DNA of 64,000 nucleotides, from positions 667,777 through 731,776 of the forward strand of contig NZ_JBBHER010000002.1 of assembly GCF_037646705.1 (NCBI RefSeq), in the 5' to 3' direction. The notes beneath the pieces are model-generated. The model worked only from the letters and a program-made list of their open reading frames with translations. It searched no databases and was not told the DNA's origin. Positions 1-9,672 of this stretch are shown here, in pieces. The translations under genes were made by a program, and so were the position numbers. This stretch comes from Pikeienuella litoralis. GTDB lineage: Bacteria > Pseudomonadota > Alphaproteobacteria > Rhodobacterales > Rhodobacteraceae. The stretch's first letter is position 1; the number at the start of each line of letters is the position of its first letter.

Positions 1-285
1 AGCGACCGCATCGACGCGATGGCCCGCGGGCTCGAGGCGATGGGGGTGAAGGTCGAGGAGACCGAGGACAGCCTCACCGTTCACGGGCTGGGCGCGGGCG
101 GCGCGCCGGGCGGCGGCGTCGCGGCGTCGCGGCTCGATCATCGCATCGCGATGAGCTTCCTTTGCCTCGGCATGGCGTCGAAAAAGCCGGTGAGCGTGGA
201 CGACGCCTCGCCGATCGACACCAGTTTTCCGGATTTCACCCGCCTGATGACCGCGCTCGGCGCCCGGCTCGGCGCGTCGGCGTGA
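1..285 (+). CDS. aroA: 3-phosphoshikimate 1-carboxyvinyltransferase (EPSP synthase), 3' end only
   Basis: The C-terminal 94 residues of EPSP synthase, which joins PEP to shikimate-3-phosphate in the common aromatic pathway. The reading frame is open from base 1, so the start lies outside the window. Recognisable family motifs are SDRI at the very start (from the conserved KESDR segment), LDHRIAMSF around residues 45-53, and the closing DTSFPDF motif near the C-terminus. The TGA stop overlaps the likely GTG start of cmk (GTGA), so the two genes are probably translationally coupled. Partial, but the identification is firm. Confidence 0.93.
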   Translation, partial: SDRIDAMARGLEAMGVKVEETEDSLTVHGLGAGGAPGGGVAASRLDHRIAMSFLCLGMASKKPVSVDDASPIDTSFPDFTRLMTALGARLGASA

Positions 286-899
286 AGTTCACGGTCGCCA
301 TCGACGGGCCGGCGGCCTCCGGCAAGGGCACGATCGCGCGGGCGCTGGCGGAGCGGTTCGGCTTCGCCCATCTCGACACCGGGCTTCTTTACCGCGCGGT
401 GGGCGTGAAGGCGCGCGAGAGCGGGGCCGCGCCCGGCGCGGCGGCGGCCGCGCTCGCCGAAGCCGACCTCGCCCGGCCCGATCTGCGGGATTCCGGGGCG
501 GCGGAGGCGGCGTCCCGCGTCGCCGCGCTCCCCGAAGTGCGCGCGGCGCTGCTGGCGTTTCAGCGCGATTTCGCGGCGCGGGACGGCGGCGCGGTGCTCG
601 ACGGGCGGGACATCGGCACGGTGATCTGCCCCGATGCGGAGGTGAAGCTCTTCATCGTCGCTTCGGCGGAGGAGCGGGCGCGCCGGCGCCATGCGGAACT
701 CTCGGCGGCGGGCGATCCGCGGACGCTGGCGGAGGTGCGCGAGGATCTCCGCATTCGCGACGCGCGCGATTCCGGCAGGGCCGACGCGCCGCTGGCCCCG
801 GCGGCCGACGCGCGCTTGCTAGACACCACGGAAATGTCTATAGACGCAGCGGTCGCCTTGGCGGCGCGCTGGATCAACGAACAACTCCGCAAGGCCTGA
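282..899 (+). CDS. cmk: Cytidylate kinase
   Basis: Phosphorylates CMP and dCMP with ATP in pyrimidine nucleotide salvage. About 205 aa from a GTG start that overlaps the aroA stop. An upstream in-frame ATG at 162 lies deep inside aroA and would add 40 unrelated residues, so GTG 282 is preferred. Visible features are the P-loop GPAASGKGT (residues 9-17), the DTGLLYR nucleoside-binding motif (32-38), and the RDIGT and RDARDSGR motifs typical of CMP kinases. It sits between aroA and rpsA, the standard alphaproteobacterial order. Slightly shorter than the roughly 225-aa E. coli enzyme, with no domain missing. Confidence 0.95.
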   Translation: MKFTVAIDGPAASGKGTIARALAERFGFAHLDTGLLYRAVGVKARESGAAPGAAAAALAEADLARPDLRDSGAAEAASRVAALPEVRAALLAFQRDFAARDGGAVLDGRDIGTVICPDAEVKLFIVASAEERARRRHAELSAAGDPRTLAEVREDLRIRDARDSGRADAPLAPAADARLLDTTEMSIDAAVALAARWINEQLRKA

Positions 900-1007
900 G
901 GATTTCCCGGGCCTTTCGTCGTGTTTACCGGGCGTCGGGCGATGACTCGACGATAGACCGCCGGAGACAACCGGCAGGCCAGTGAACCGAAATTGGAGAT
1001 GCACCGC

Positions 1008-2690
1008 ATGGCGAAAGCCACCATGGAGGAATTCGAAGCCCTCCTCAACGAAAGCTTCGAGCTGGAGACCCCTGAAGAAGGCGCCGTCGTCCGCGGCACC
1101 GTGCTGGCCATCGAGGCCGGACAGGCGATCATCGACATCGGCTACAAGATGGAAGGCCGGGTCGAGCTGAAGGAATTCGCCAAGCCCGGGCATGATTCGG
1201 AAATCAGCGTCGGAGACACCGTCGAGGTGTTCCTCGACCGCGTCGAGAACGCGAAGGGCGAAGCGGTTCTGAGCCGCGACAAGGCCCGGCGCGAAGAGGC
1301 GTGGGACCGGCTCGAAAAGGCCAATGACAAGCAGGAGCGCGTCGAAGGCGCGATCTTCGGCCGGGTCAAGGGCGGCTTCACGGTGGATCTCGGCGGCGCG
1401 GTGGCGTTCCTGCCCGGCTCTCAGGTCGATGTGCGCCCGGTGCGCGATATCGGCCCGCTGATGGGCCAGCCGCAGCCGTTCCAGATTCTCAAGATGGATC
1501 GGCGCCGGGGCAATATCGTCGTCTCCCGCCGCGCCGTGCTTGAGGAAAGCCGCGCCGAGCAGCGCGCCGAGATCGTCGGCAAGCTGAAGGAAGGCGACGT
1601 CATCGACGGCATCGTGAAGAACGTGACGGATTACGGCGCGTTCGTCGATCTCGGCGGCGTCGACGGGCTTCTCCATGTCACCGACATGGCCTGGCGGCGG
1701 GTCAATCACCCGTCCGAGATCGTCAATATCGGCGAGACCGTGAAGGTTCAGGTCATCAAGGTGAACCACGACACCCAGCGAATCAGCCTCGGCATGAAGC
1801 AGCTGATGGCGGACCCGTGGGACGGCGTCGAGGCGAAGTATCCGCTCGGCTCCAAATGGACCGGCCGGGTCACCAACATCACCGATTACGGCGCATTCGT
1901 GGAGCTGGAGCCCGGCGTCGAGGGGCTGGTGCACGTCTCCGAGATGTCGTGGACGAAGAAGAACGTCCATCCCGGCAAGATCGTCTCCACCTCTCAGGAG
2001 GTCGAGGTCGTCGTGCTCGACGTCGATCCGGCCAAACGGCGCGTCAGCCTTGGCCTGAAGCAGACCCAGGGCAACCCGTGGGATCTCTTCGCCGAGAACT
2101 TCCCGGCCGGCACCCCGGTCGAGGGCGAGGTGAAGAACATCACCGAATTCGGCCTCTTCATCGGGCTCGAAGGCGATATCGACGGCATGGTCCATCTCTC
2201 GGATCTCGACTGGAACCGGTCGGGCGAAGAAGCGATGGCCGAGTACAAGAAGGGCGACCTGGTCAAGGCGGTCGTGCTCGATGTCGACACCGAGAAGGAA
2301 CGGATCTCGCTCGGCGTGAAGCAGCTTGACGGCGACCCGTTCGTCGAGGCGACCACCGGCGTGAAGCGCGGCTCCGTCGTCACCGTCACGGTCACCAAGA
2401 TCGAGGATGGCGGCATCGAGGTGGAGCATGACGGCATGAAGGCCTTCATCCGCCGCTCCGATCTCAGCCGCGACCGCAGCGACCAGCGGCCGGAGCGGTT
2501 CTCGGTCGGCGACAAGGTGGATGCGCGAATCACCAGCATCGACCGTTCGTCGCGCCGGCTCGGCCTCTCGATCAAGGCGTTGCAGATCGCCGAGGAGCGC
2601 GAGGCGGTCCAGCAGTTCGGCTCGTCCGATTCGGGCGCGTCGCTCGGCGACATCCTCGGCGCCGCGCTGAAGGAGCGGGAAGGCGAATAA
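1008..2690 (+). CDS. rpsA: 30S ribosomal protein S1
   Basis: Ribosomal protein S1, which helps mRNA bind the small subunit. About 560 aa with six consecutive S1 (OB-fold) repeats: the first two are diverged and four follow with the VTDYGAFV- or ITEFGLFI-type signature. ATG 1008 is chosen because GGAG at 995-998 lies 9 nt upstream; alternative starts at TTG 993 and ATG 999 are weaker. The 108-bp gap after cmk leaves room for its own promoter. A strong hairpin follows the stop codon. Length and repeat number match alphaproteobacterial S1. Confidence 0.97.
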   Translation: MAKATMEEFEALLNESFELETPEEGAVVRGTVLAIEAGQAIIDIGYKMEGRVELKEFAKPGHDSEISVGDTVEVFLDRVENAKGEAVLSRDKARREEAWDRLEKANDKQERVEGAIFGRVKGGFTVDLGGAVAFLPGSQVDVRPVRDIGPLMGQPQPFQILKMDRRRGNIVVSRRAVLEESRAEQRAEIVGKLKEGDVIDGIVKNVTDYGAFVDLGGVDGLLHVTDMAWRRVNHPSEIVNIGETVKVQVIKVNHDTQRISLGMKQLMADPWDGVEAKYPLGSKWTGRVTNITDYGAFVELEPGVEGLVHVSEMSWTKKNVHPGKIVSTSQEVEVVVLDVDPAKRRVSLGLKQTQGNPWDLFAENFPAGTPVEGEVKNITEFGLFIGLEGDIDGMVHLSDLDWNRSGEEAMAEYKKGDLVKAVVLDVDTEKERISLGVKQLDGDPFVEATTGVKRGSVVTVTVTKIEDGGIEVEHDGMKAFIRRSDLSRDRSDQRPERFSVGDKVDARITSIDRSSRRLGLSIKALQIAEEREAVQQFGSSDSGASLGDILGAALKEREGE

Positions 2691-2730
2691 GCTTCGCCCT
2701 CCGCGCCGCGCGGGGACTGAGATGAGCGAA

Positions 2731-2758
2731 CGGCGGCCCCTCGGGGCCGCCGCTTTCA
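2731..2758 (+). terminator. Intrinsic terminator of rpsA
   Basis: A perfect 10-bp GC stem (2731-2740 with 2743-2752), followed by a short CTTTC run. It lies 40 nt after the rpsA stop. The T-tract is short, so termination may be partial. Confidence 0.65.
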
Positions 2759-2853
2759 CATGCGGAGCGTGGGCCCCCATGGCCGCCGGCTCCGCCGGCG
2801 GAGGTCCTGGCGGGGCTGAAAGGGAACGCGCGCCCGGCGGCGCGCCGCGGCTC

Positions 2854-2880
2854 CACGTTGACCGGCGCGGCCACAACGTG
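2854..2880. promoter_or_regulatory. Inverted repeat upstream of ihfB (candidate operator or promoter element)
   Basis: CACGTTG at 2854-2860 is mirrored by CAACGTG at 2874-2880 with a 13-bp spacer, in the 170-bp region between the rpsA terminator and ihfB. TTGACC inside it resembles a -35 hexamer. Seen directly; its function is a guess. Confidence 0.35.
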
Positions 2881-2930
2881 CAATTCTCGCCTCCACAACG
2901 CGATTCCGCCGGTAGGCCGAGGGACTGCAG

Positions 2931-3209
2931 ATGATCAAGTCCGAATTGATCCAGAAGCTTGCGGACGAGAACCCGCATCTCTTCCAGCGGGACGTGGAGC
3001 GCATCGTCTCCGCCGTCTTCGACGAGATCACGGAGGCGCTGGCGCGGGGCGACAGGGTGGAGCTTCGCGGCTTCGGCGCGTTTTCGGTGAAACACCGCGA
3101 CGCGCGCATGGGGCGGAACCCGCGCACCGGAGAATCGGTCCATGTGCCGGAGAAAAGGGCGCCGTTCTTCAAGACCGGCAAGGATCTCCGGGACCGGATG
3201 AACAGTTGA
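2931..3209 (+). CDS. ihfB: Integration host factor beta subunit
   Basis: Small DNA-bending protein that pairs with IhfA and shapes promoters, origins and recombination sites. 92 aa, the usual IHF-beta length. Conserved HU/IHF features are the FGAF core (48-51) and the beta-arm GRNPRTGE (61-68) with the intercalating Pro64. It follows rpsA, as in most proteobacteria. The start is ATG 2931. HU is excluded by the position next to rpsA and the IHF-beta-like N-terminus (MIKSELI). Confidence 0.95.
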   Translation: MIKSELIQKLADENPHLFQRDVERIVSAVFDEITEALARGDRVELRGFGAFSVKHRDARMGRNPRTGESVHVPEKRAPFFKTGKDLRDRMNS

Positions 3210-3237
3210 CCGGGGCCATTCCCGGAGGGAGAGGCTT

Positions 3238-3573
3238 TTGCGCACGCTGAAATTCTTCATCGCGCTCGTCGTCGCCGTCGTGATCGGCGTTCTGGCGGTC
3301 GCGAACAGCGCTGACATCTCGGTCCGGCTCTGGCCGGATCTGTCGGAATATGGCGTGGTTCAGGCGCCGACGGCGACGTTGCCGCTCTTCGCGTTCGGGC
3401 TTCTGTGCGGGCTGGTCGGGTTCCTGCTCGGCGCGGCGCGGGAGTGGATGCGCGAGGGGCGCGTGCGCGCGACCGCGCGGCGGGCGAAGCGCGAGGCGGC
3501 GATGCTCAAGACGAAGGTGAACGCGCTCTCGGGCGACAAGGATGACGACCTGCCCGCGCTCACCTCGCGATGA
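3238..3573 (+). CDS. lapA: LapA-domain (DUF1049) inner-membrane protein
   Basis: 111-aa protein with two N-terminal membrane segments (about 4-22 and 41-64) and a basic C-terminal tail rich in Arg, Lys and Ala, the layout of LapA/DUF1049 proteins. In E. coli LapA works with LapB in regulating lipopolysaccharide synthesis; that role here is inferred from family only. TTG 3238 is the start, with GGAGGGA at 3224-3230 spaced 7 nt away. The stop overlaps the trpF start (ATGA), and the ihfB-lapA-trpF order is common in this group. Confidence 0.75.
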   Translation: MRTLKFFIALVVAVVIGVLAVANSADISVRLWPDLSEYGVVQAPTATLPLFAFGLLCGLVGFLLGAAREWMREGRVRATARRAKREAAMLKTKVNALSGDKDDDLPALTSR

Positions 3574-4199
3574 TCGTCAAGATTTGCGGGCTCCGGACCC
3601 CGGGCGCCGTCGCCGCGGCCGCCTCGGCCGGCGCGCGCTATCTCGGGTTCGTCCTCTATCCGAAGTCGCCGCGGAACGTGACCCCGGCGGAGGCTGGCGC
3701 GCTGGCCGCCGAGGCGCCGGCCGGACTGATGAAGGTCGCGCTGGTCGTCGATCCGGATGACGCGCTGATCGACCGGGTCGCGGCGCTTCCCATCGACATG
3801 ATCCAGCTTCACGGGCGCGAGAGCCCGGCGCGCGTCCGCGCGGTCAAGGCGCGCGCCGGGCTGCCGGTGATGAAGGCGCTCGGCGTGGCGGAGGCGGCGG
3901 ATCTCGACGCCGTCGACGCCTACGCCGGCGTCGCGGATCAACTGCTGATCGACGCGAAGCCGCCGCTGGGGGGCGGGCTCCCGGGCGGCAACGGGCTGAC
4001 CTTCGACTGGCGGCTGCTCGCCGGCAGGCGCTGGACGACGCCCTGGATGCTCGCCGGCGGGCTGAACGCGGGCAATGTCGCCGAGGCGGCGCGCCTGACC
4101 GGGGCGCGCCAGGTCGACGTCTCCTCGGGGGTCGAGACGGCGCCCGGCGTCAAGGACGAGGCCCTGATTCGCGCGTTCGTCGCGGCGGCTCTGGCCTAA
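3570..4199 (+). CDS. trpF: Phosphoribosylanthranilate isomerase
   Basis: Converts phosphoribosylanthranilate to the CdRP enol ester in tryptophan synthesis. 209 aa, a single TIM barrel. VKICGL carries the catalytic Cys6, QLHG is the family signature in mid-protein, and LLIDAKPP carries the general-acid Asp region. The start codon overlaps the lapA stop. In many alphaproteobacteria trpB follows directly; here a serine hydrolase gene lies between them. Confidence 0.95.
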   Translation: MIVKICGLRTPGAVAAAASAGARYLGFVLYPKSPRNVTPAEAGALAAEAPAGLMKVALVVDPDDALIDRVAALPIDMIQLHGRESPARVRAVKARAGLPVMKALGVAEAADLDAVDAYAGVADQLLIDAKPPLGGGLPGGNGLTFDWRLLAGRRWTTPWMLAGGLNAGNVAEAARLTGARQVDVSSGVETAPGVKDEALIRAFVAAALA

Positions 4200-4298
4200 C
4201 CGCCTGGCCGGGGGCCGCGCCGCGCGGAGAGACGATCCGGCGCTCGACTTCCCGGCCGCTCTCCGGCAGCTTGTCACCGAAATCGGATGGAGGATGCG

Positions 4299-5462
4299 AT
4301 GAAAGCCATGGACCGGATTCTGGAGGAATGCGTCGCGGCGGGCCGGACGCCCGGCGTCGTCGTCTCCGTCGCGACGCGGGACGGCGTGGCCTATGAGGGC
4401 GCGGCCGGGGTCCGCGCCTTCGGCGGCGACGAGAAGATGACGATGGACACGGTCTTTCGCGCGTTCTCGATGACGAAGGCGGTCGGCGCCGCGGCCGCGG
4501 CGAAGGCGATCGAGGATGGGCTGCTCACGCTCGAGACGCCGGTCGAGGACGTGCTGCCCGAGTGGCGCGACGTGCAGGTGCTGGACGGGTTCGACGCGGA
4601 CGGCGCGCCGAAGCTTCGCGCGCCGAAGGTGAAGGCGACCCTCCGGCATCTCGCGACGCACACTTCCGGCCTCGTCTACGAGTTCTGGGACGCCAACCAG
4701 ACAAAATACATGAAGGCGACCGGCGCGCCCACCATCCTGACCGGCCAGAAAAAGGCGCTGAAATCCTATCCTCTGGCGTTCGATCCCGGCGAGAAATGGC
4801 ATTACGGCACCGGCTCGGACTGGCTCGGCCAGATGGTCGAGGCGGCGACCGGGGAGCGGATCGACGCCTATTGCCGCAAGACCATCCTCGAGCCGCTGGC
4901 GATGAAGGACACCAGGTTCGAGCTGGAGGACGACATGGCCGACCGGCTCTGTCAGGCGCATATGCACACCCCGGACGGCGGCTGGCGCAAGCATGAGCTC
5001 GCGCCGCCCGCGAACCCCGAATTTTACGGCATGGGCCATGCGCTCTATACGACCGGGCCGGATTATCTGCGGTTCATCCGGATGCTGCTGCTGAACGGCG
5101 CGCTCGACGGCGAGCAGGTTCTGAAGCCGGAGACCGTCGCGATGTTCCGCGCCAACCAGATCGGCGCTCTTTCCGCCGGAAAGCTGATCTCCACCGCGCC
5201 GCCGCTTTCGGCCGATGTGGATTTCTTTCCCGAGCAGGAGAACAAGTTTTCTCTCGGCTGCCTGATGAACACGAAGGATATCGAGGGCAAGCGCCGCGCC
5301 GGGAGTCAGTCCTGGGCCGGGGTTCTGAACACGCATTACTGGTTCGATCCGGCGGCGGGCGTCGCCTGCGTGATCATGATGCAGCATCTTCCGTTCATCG
5401 ACGAGAGCTGCATGGCGGTCTATGATGCGGTCGAGCGGGCGGTTTACGCCGAGCTGCGGTGA
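4299..5462 (+). CDS. Serine hydrolase of the beta-lactamase class C/esterase family
   Basis: 387-aa protein of the beta-lactamase/DD-peptidase superfamily (Pfam Beta-lactamase, EstB-like). The nucleophile motif SMTK is at residues 57-60. The second motif is YGTGSD at 169-174, so the usual Tyr-x-Asn reads Tyr-Gly-Thr. No signal peptide is visible, which suggests a cytoplasmic esterase rather than a secreted beta-lactamase. The substrate is unknown. ATG 4299 is chosen for GGAGG at 4289-4293; an in-frame ATG at 4287 is the alternative. It sits between trpF and trpB, where it has no known role. Confidence 0.8.
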   Translation: MKAMDRILEECVAAGRTPGVVVSVATRDGVAYEGAAGVRAFGGDEKMTMDTVFRAFSMTKAVGAAAAAKAIEDGLLTLETPVEDVLPEWRDVQVLDGFDADGAPKLRAPKVKATLRHLATHTSGLVYEFWDANQTKYMKATGAPTILTGQKKALKSYPLAFDPGEKWHYGTGSDWLGQMVEAATGERIDAYCRKTILEPLAMKDTRFELEDDMADRLCQAHMHTPDGGWRKHELAPPANPEFYGMGHALYTTGPDYLRFIRMLLLNGALDGEQVLKPETVAMFRANQIGALSAGKLISTAPPLSADVDFFPEQENKFSLGCLMNTKDIEGKRRAGSQSWAGVLNTHYWFDPAAGVACVIMMQHLPFIDESCMAVYDAVERAVYAELR

Positions 5463-5536
5463 AATCGGCCATCGACGCGCCGCGCGCGCGGCGCTAAACA
5501 GCGCGCTTCCCGACCAGTTGGAGACAGGGGGCGCGC

Positions 5537-6757
<1,221 letters not shown>

Positions 6758-6770
6758 AAAGGGCCATTCC

Positions 6771-7133
6771 ATGGCTTATGAACTGGGGGACCTCGTGGTC
6801 CTCGTCTCGGGCTCGATGCGGATGGCGGTCGAATCCACCGATGGCGACAAGGTCGCCGTGGTCTGGTGCAACGAAGGCGTGATCGGGCGCGACAGCTTCG
6901 ACGCGAAGCTCCTGAAGAAATGGGAGATGCGCGAAGATCACGGCGCGCCGCGCGGCGGCAAGCCGTTCCGCAGCGACCGCGAGGGCGGCGGCAAGCCGTT
7001 CCGGGGCGGCGGCGACAGGGGGCCGGATCGCGGCGGCGAGCGTGGCGGCGACAGAGGCGACTCCAAACCGCGCGGCAAGACCGGTTGGGATGGCAAGCCA
7101 CGCGAGAAGAAGTTCTTCCGCAAGGACGATTGA
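6771..7133 (+). CDS. DUF2158 (YodC-like) domain protein with a Gly/Arg-rich tail
   Basis: 120 aa in two parts. Residues 1-52 match the DUF2158 pattern (GDLVVLVSGSMRMAVE, then VVWCNEG and a closing F-KLLKKWE). Residues 53-120 are low-complexity and rich in Gly, Arg, Asp and Lys, with GGKPFR repeated and several RGG/RGGG units. RGG tails usually bind RNA; that function is inferred. It starts 13 nt after trpB and ends 42 nt before trpA, so it is probably co-transcribed with them. I know of no tryptophan-related role for this family. Most DUF2158 proteins are little more than the domain, so the tail is unusual. Confidence 0.7.
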   Translation: MAYELGDLVVLVSGSMRMAVESTDGDKVAVVWCNEGVIGRDSFDAKLLKKWEMREDHGAPRGGKPFRSDREGGGKPFRGGGDRGPDRGGERGGDRGDSKPRGKTGWDGKPREKKFFRKDD

Positions 7134-7175
7134 CGCTGGATTGGGCCGGCGCCCGCCGCGCAGGAGGGGGATGAG

Positions 7176-7967
7176 ATGAGCCGATTGACAGACCGTTTCG
7201 CCGCGCTGAAGGCGGCGGGAAAGCCCGCTTTCGTCTCCTATATCATGGCGGGCGACCCGACGCCGGAGGCGAGCTTCGAGATCATGCGCGGCCTGCCGGG
7301 GGCGGGCGTCGACGTGATCGAGCTTGGCGTGCCCTTCACCGATCCGATGGCCGACGGCCCCTCGATCCAGCTCGCGGCGGGCCGCGCGCTCGACGCGGGC
7401 GAGACGCTGAAGGGCGTTCTGAAGATGGTCGCGGCCTTTCGCGAGGAGGATGACGCGACCCCGATCATCCTGATGGGGTATTACAACCCGATCTATTCGC
7501 ACGGGGTCGAGGCGTTCCTCTCGGACGCGCGGGCCGCCGGGGTGGACGGGCTGATCGTCGTCGATCTGCCGCCGGAGGAGGATGACGAGCTTTGCCTGCC
7601 GGCGGGGCGGGCGGGGCTGCATTTCATTCGCCTCGCGACGCCGACGACGGATGACGCCCGCCTGCCGGCGGTGGCCCGGAACGCCTCCGGCTTCGTCTAT
7701 TACGTCTCGATCACCGGGATCACCGGCGCGGCGGAGGCGGACGCCGCCGCCGTCGCCCCTGAAGTGGCGCGCATCCGCGCGGCGACCGGGCTTCCGGTCT
7801 GCGTCGGTTTCGGGATCAGGACGCCGGAGCGGGCGGCGGAGATCGGCCGTATCGCCGATGGCGTCGTCGTCGGCTCCGCCATCGTCGAGCGGATCGGCGC
7901 GGGCGACGCCCCCGCGACGGTGCTCGCCTTCGTCGCCGAACTGGCGAAGGGCGCGCACGGGGGCTGA
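7176..7967 (+). CDS. trpA: Tryptophan synthase alpha chain
   Basis: Cleaves indole-3-glycerol phosphate to indole and channels the indole to TrpB. 263 aa, a TIM barrel. Catalytic Glu49 and Asp60 are in the ELGVPFTDPMADGP segment, at the same numbers as in the enteric enzyme. The C-terminal GFGIRTPE phosphate-binding region is present. AGGAGGGG upstream gives a strong ribosome binding site. The gene ends 7 bp before the convergent GST gene. Confidence 0.96.
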   Translation: MSRLTDRFAALKAAGKPAFVSYIMAGDPTPEASFEIMRGLPGAGVDVIELGVPFTDPMADGPSIQLAAGRALDAGETLKGVLKMVAAFREEDDATPIILMGYYNPIYSHGVEAFLSDARAAGVDGLIVVDLPPEEDDELCLPAGRAGLHFIRLATPTTDDARLPAVARNASGFVYYVSITGITGAAEADAAAVAPEVARIRAATGLPVCVGFGIRTPERAAEIGRIADGVVVGSAIVERIGAGDAPATVLAFVAELAKGAHGG

Positions 7968-7974
7968 CGCGCCC

Positions 7975-8658
7975 TCAGCCGCCGAAGAGGATCTTTCGCG
8001 CCTTTTCGTCATGCGGCGCGGTTGGACGGGACTCCGCGCCGAGGGCGACGCCGCGCTGGACCGCGGGGCGCGCCTTCACCCGCGCGCGCCAATCGGCGAC
8101 GTTCGGATGCCCGTCGAGCGGGATCTCCATCGCCTTCATGATCAGCGCCCATGGCCAGCACATCATGTCGGCGATGGAATAGGCGTCGCCGGCCAGCCAG
8201 GCGCGCCCGGTCAGCCGCCGCTCCAGCACGTCGAGGCAGCGGACCGTCTCCCGCCGGTAGCGCTCGAAGGCGTAGCCCTCGCGCTTCTGGCCTTCGGGCG
8301 CGTAGTTGAAGAAATGGCTGTGCTGCCCGGCCATCGGCCCCTGATTGCCGGTCTGCCAGAAGAGCCATTCCAGCGCCTCTTTCCGGCCCAGCGGATCGGC
8401 GGGCAGAAACCGGCCGGTCTTCTCCGCGAGATAGAGCATGATCGCGCCGCTCTCGAACACCGGGACCGGCGCCCCGGCGCCATCGTGGTCGACGATCGCC
8501 GGCATCCGCCCGTTCGGGCTGATGGCGAGAAAATCCGGCTTGAGCTGGTCGCCCGCGCCGATGTTCACCAGATGAAGCCGGTAGGGGAGGCCCAGCTCCT
8601 CGAGCAGGATCGCGACCTTCCAGCCGTTCGGGGTCGGCCAGTAGTGAAAGTCGATCAT
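7975..8658 (-). CDS. Glutathione S-transferase, YfcG/YghU-like (nu class)
   Basis: 227 aa with an N-terminal thioredoxin fold and a C-terminal helical domain. The N-terminal PTPNG motif carries the Thr/Asn pair that replaces the catalytic Tyr/Ser/Cys in nu-class enzymes, and ISPNGRMPAI and FESGAIMLYLAEK form the glutathione site. The long match to E. coli YfcG, including WLFWQ and SIADMMCWPW, suggests glutathione-dependent disulfide reductase activity rather than classical conjugation. Probably downstream of the aminotransferase gene in a reverse-strand operon (64-bp gap). Confidence 0.85.
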   Translation of the reverse strand: MIDFHYWPTPNGWKVAILLEELGLPYRLHLVNIGAGDQLKPDFLAISPNGRMPAIVDHDGAGAPVPVFESGAIMLYLAEKTGRFLPADPLGRKEALEWLFWQTGNQGPMAGQHSHFFNYAPEGQKREGYAFERYRRETVRCLDVLERRLTGRAWLAGDAYSIADMMCWPWALIMKAMEIPLDGHPNVADWRARVKARPAVQRGVALGAESRPTAPHDEKARKILFGG

Positions 8659-8722
8659 CGGAAAGCGTCTCCTTCGCTCATGCGCCGCGCATCTCGCTCG
8701 CCGCGCGGGCGGCTCCGCCCGG

Positions 8723-9583
8723 TCAGGCGGCGCTGGCGGCGAAATCCCAGTAAAGCTCGCGCGCGCGGCGCGAGAGGGGGCCGTATCGCAGGTCGCGATC
8801 TTCCAGCCGCGTCGCGTGCATCACCTTCAGCGCGTTGCCGGTGGTGAAGATCTCGTCCGCCGCCATGAAATCCTCCATCCGGAGGCTCAGCTCCCGGACC
8901 TCGACCCCATCCTCGCGCAGGAGCGAGATCACCCGCTGGCGGGTGATGCCGTTGAGAAAGCAGCCGGACGGGACCGGCGTCATCACCACGCCGTCGCGGG
9001 CCATGAAGATGTTGGATGTGGCGGTCTCGGAGATATTGCCGATGGCGTCCGCGACGATGGCGTTCTGAAACCCGCGCGAGACCGCCTCGCGCAGCATTCG
9101 CGCGTTGTTCGGATAGAGGCAGGCCGCCTTGGCGTCGACCGGCATGCAGTCCGGCGTCGGCCGGCGAAAGCGCGTGGCGCAGAGGCTGATCCCGGTCGGC
9201 TCCGGCATCGGCATCTCTTCGAGGCAGAGCGCGAAGGCGGTGCTTTCGGGATCGGGCGCGACCATGAAGGAGGCGCCCTTTCTCGCCCAGAGCATCGGCC
9301 GGATGTAGATCCCGGTTCCGGCGGGAAACTTCGCGACCCCCTCGCGGGCGAGGCCGAGGACTTCCTCGTCCGTCAGCGGCGGCGCCAGCCCCATCCGCCG
9401 GGCGCTGTCGTTGACCCGCGCCATGTGGAGAGCGAGATCCGGGGTCATGCCGTCGAAGGCGCGGGCGCCGTCGAACACCATGGAGCCGAGCCATGCGCCA
9501 TGGTCGGCGGCGCCGAGGATGGCCGTGTTGCCCTCGCGCCATTCGCCTTCGAAATAGGTCCAGATCCGCTGTCCGCTCATCAT
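8723..9583 (-). CDS. Class IV PLP aminotransferase, branched-chain aminotransferase-like
   Basis: 286 aa, fold-type IV aminotransferase. The likely PLP lysine is in DAKAACLYPNN, with the ISETATSN segment carrying the conserved glutamate, and FLNGITRQRV near the C-terminus is typical of the family. Two adjacent ATG codons (9583 and 9580) precede the conserved part; GGGAG just upstream fits the second slightly better. It resembles the second, diverged branched-chain aminotransferase paralogue of Rhodobacterales more than the main IlvE, so transfer between branched-chain amino and keto acids is likely but the true substrate is not certain. Confidence 0.78.
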   Translation of the reverse strand: MMSGQRIWTYFEGEWREGNTAILGAADHGAWLGSMVFDGARAFDGMTPDLALHMARVNDSARRMGLAPPLTDEEVLGLAREGVAKFPAGTGIYIRPMLWARKGASFMVAPDPESTAFALCLEEMPMPEPTGISLCATRFRRPTPDCMPVDAKAACLYPNNARMLREAVSRGFQNAIVADAIGNISETATSNIFMARDGVVMTPVPSGCFLNGITRQRVISLLREDGVEVRELSLRMEDFMAADEIFTTGNALKVMHATRLEDRDLRYGPLSRRARELYWDFAASAA

Positions 9584-9672
9584 GCGCTCCCGTCGCTGCG
9601 ATGAAAGTTCCTAGATCTGCGCGGCGAACGGGGCAAGAGGGGGGGATACGGGGTCGTGAGCCGCCTGACCGC

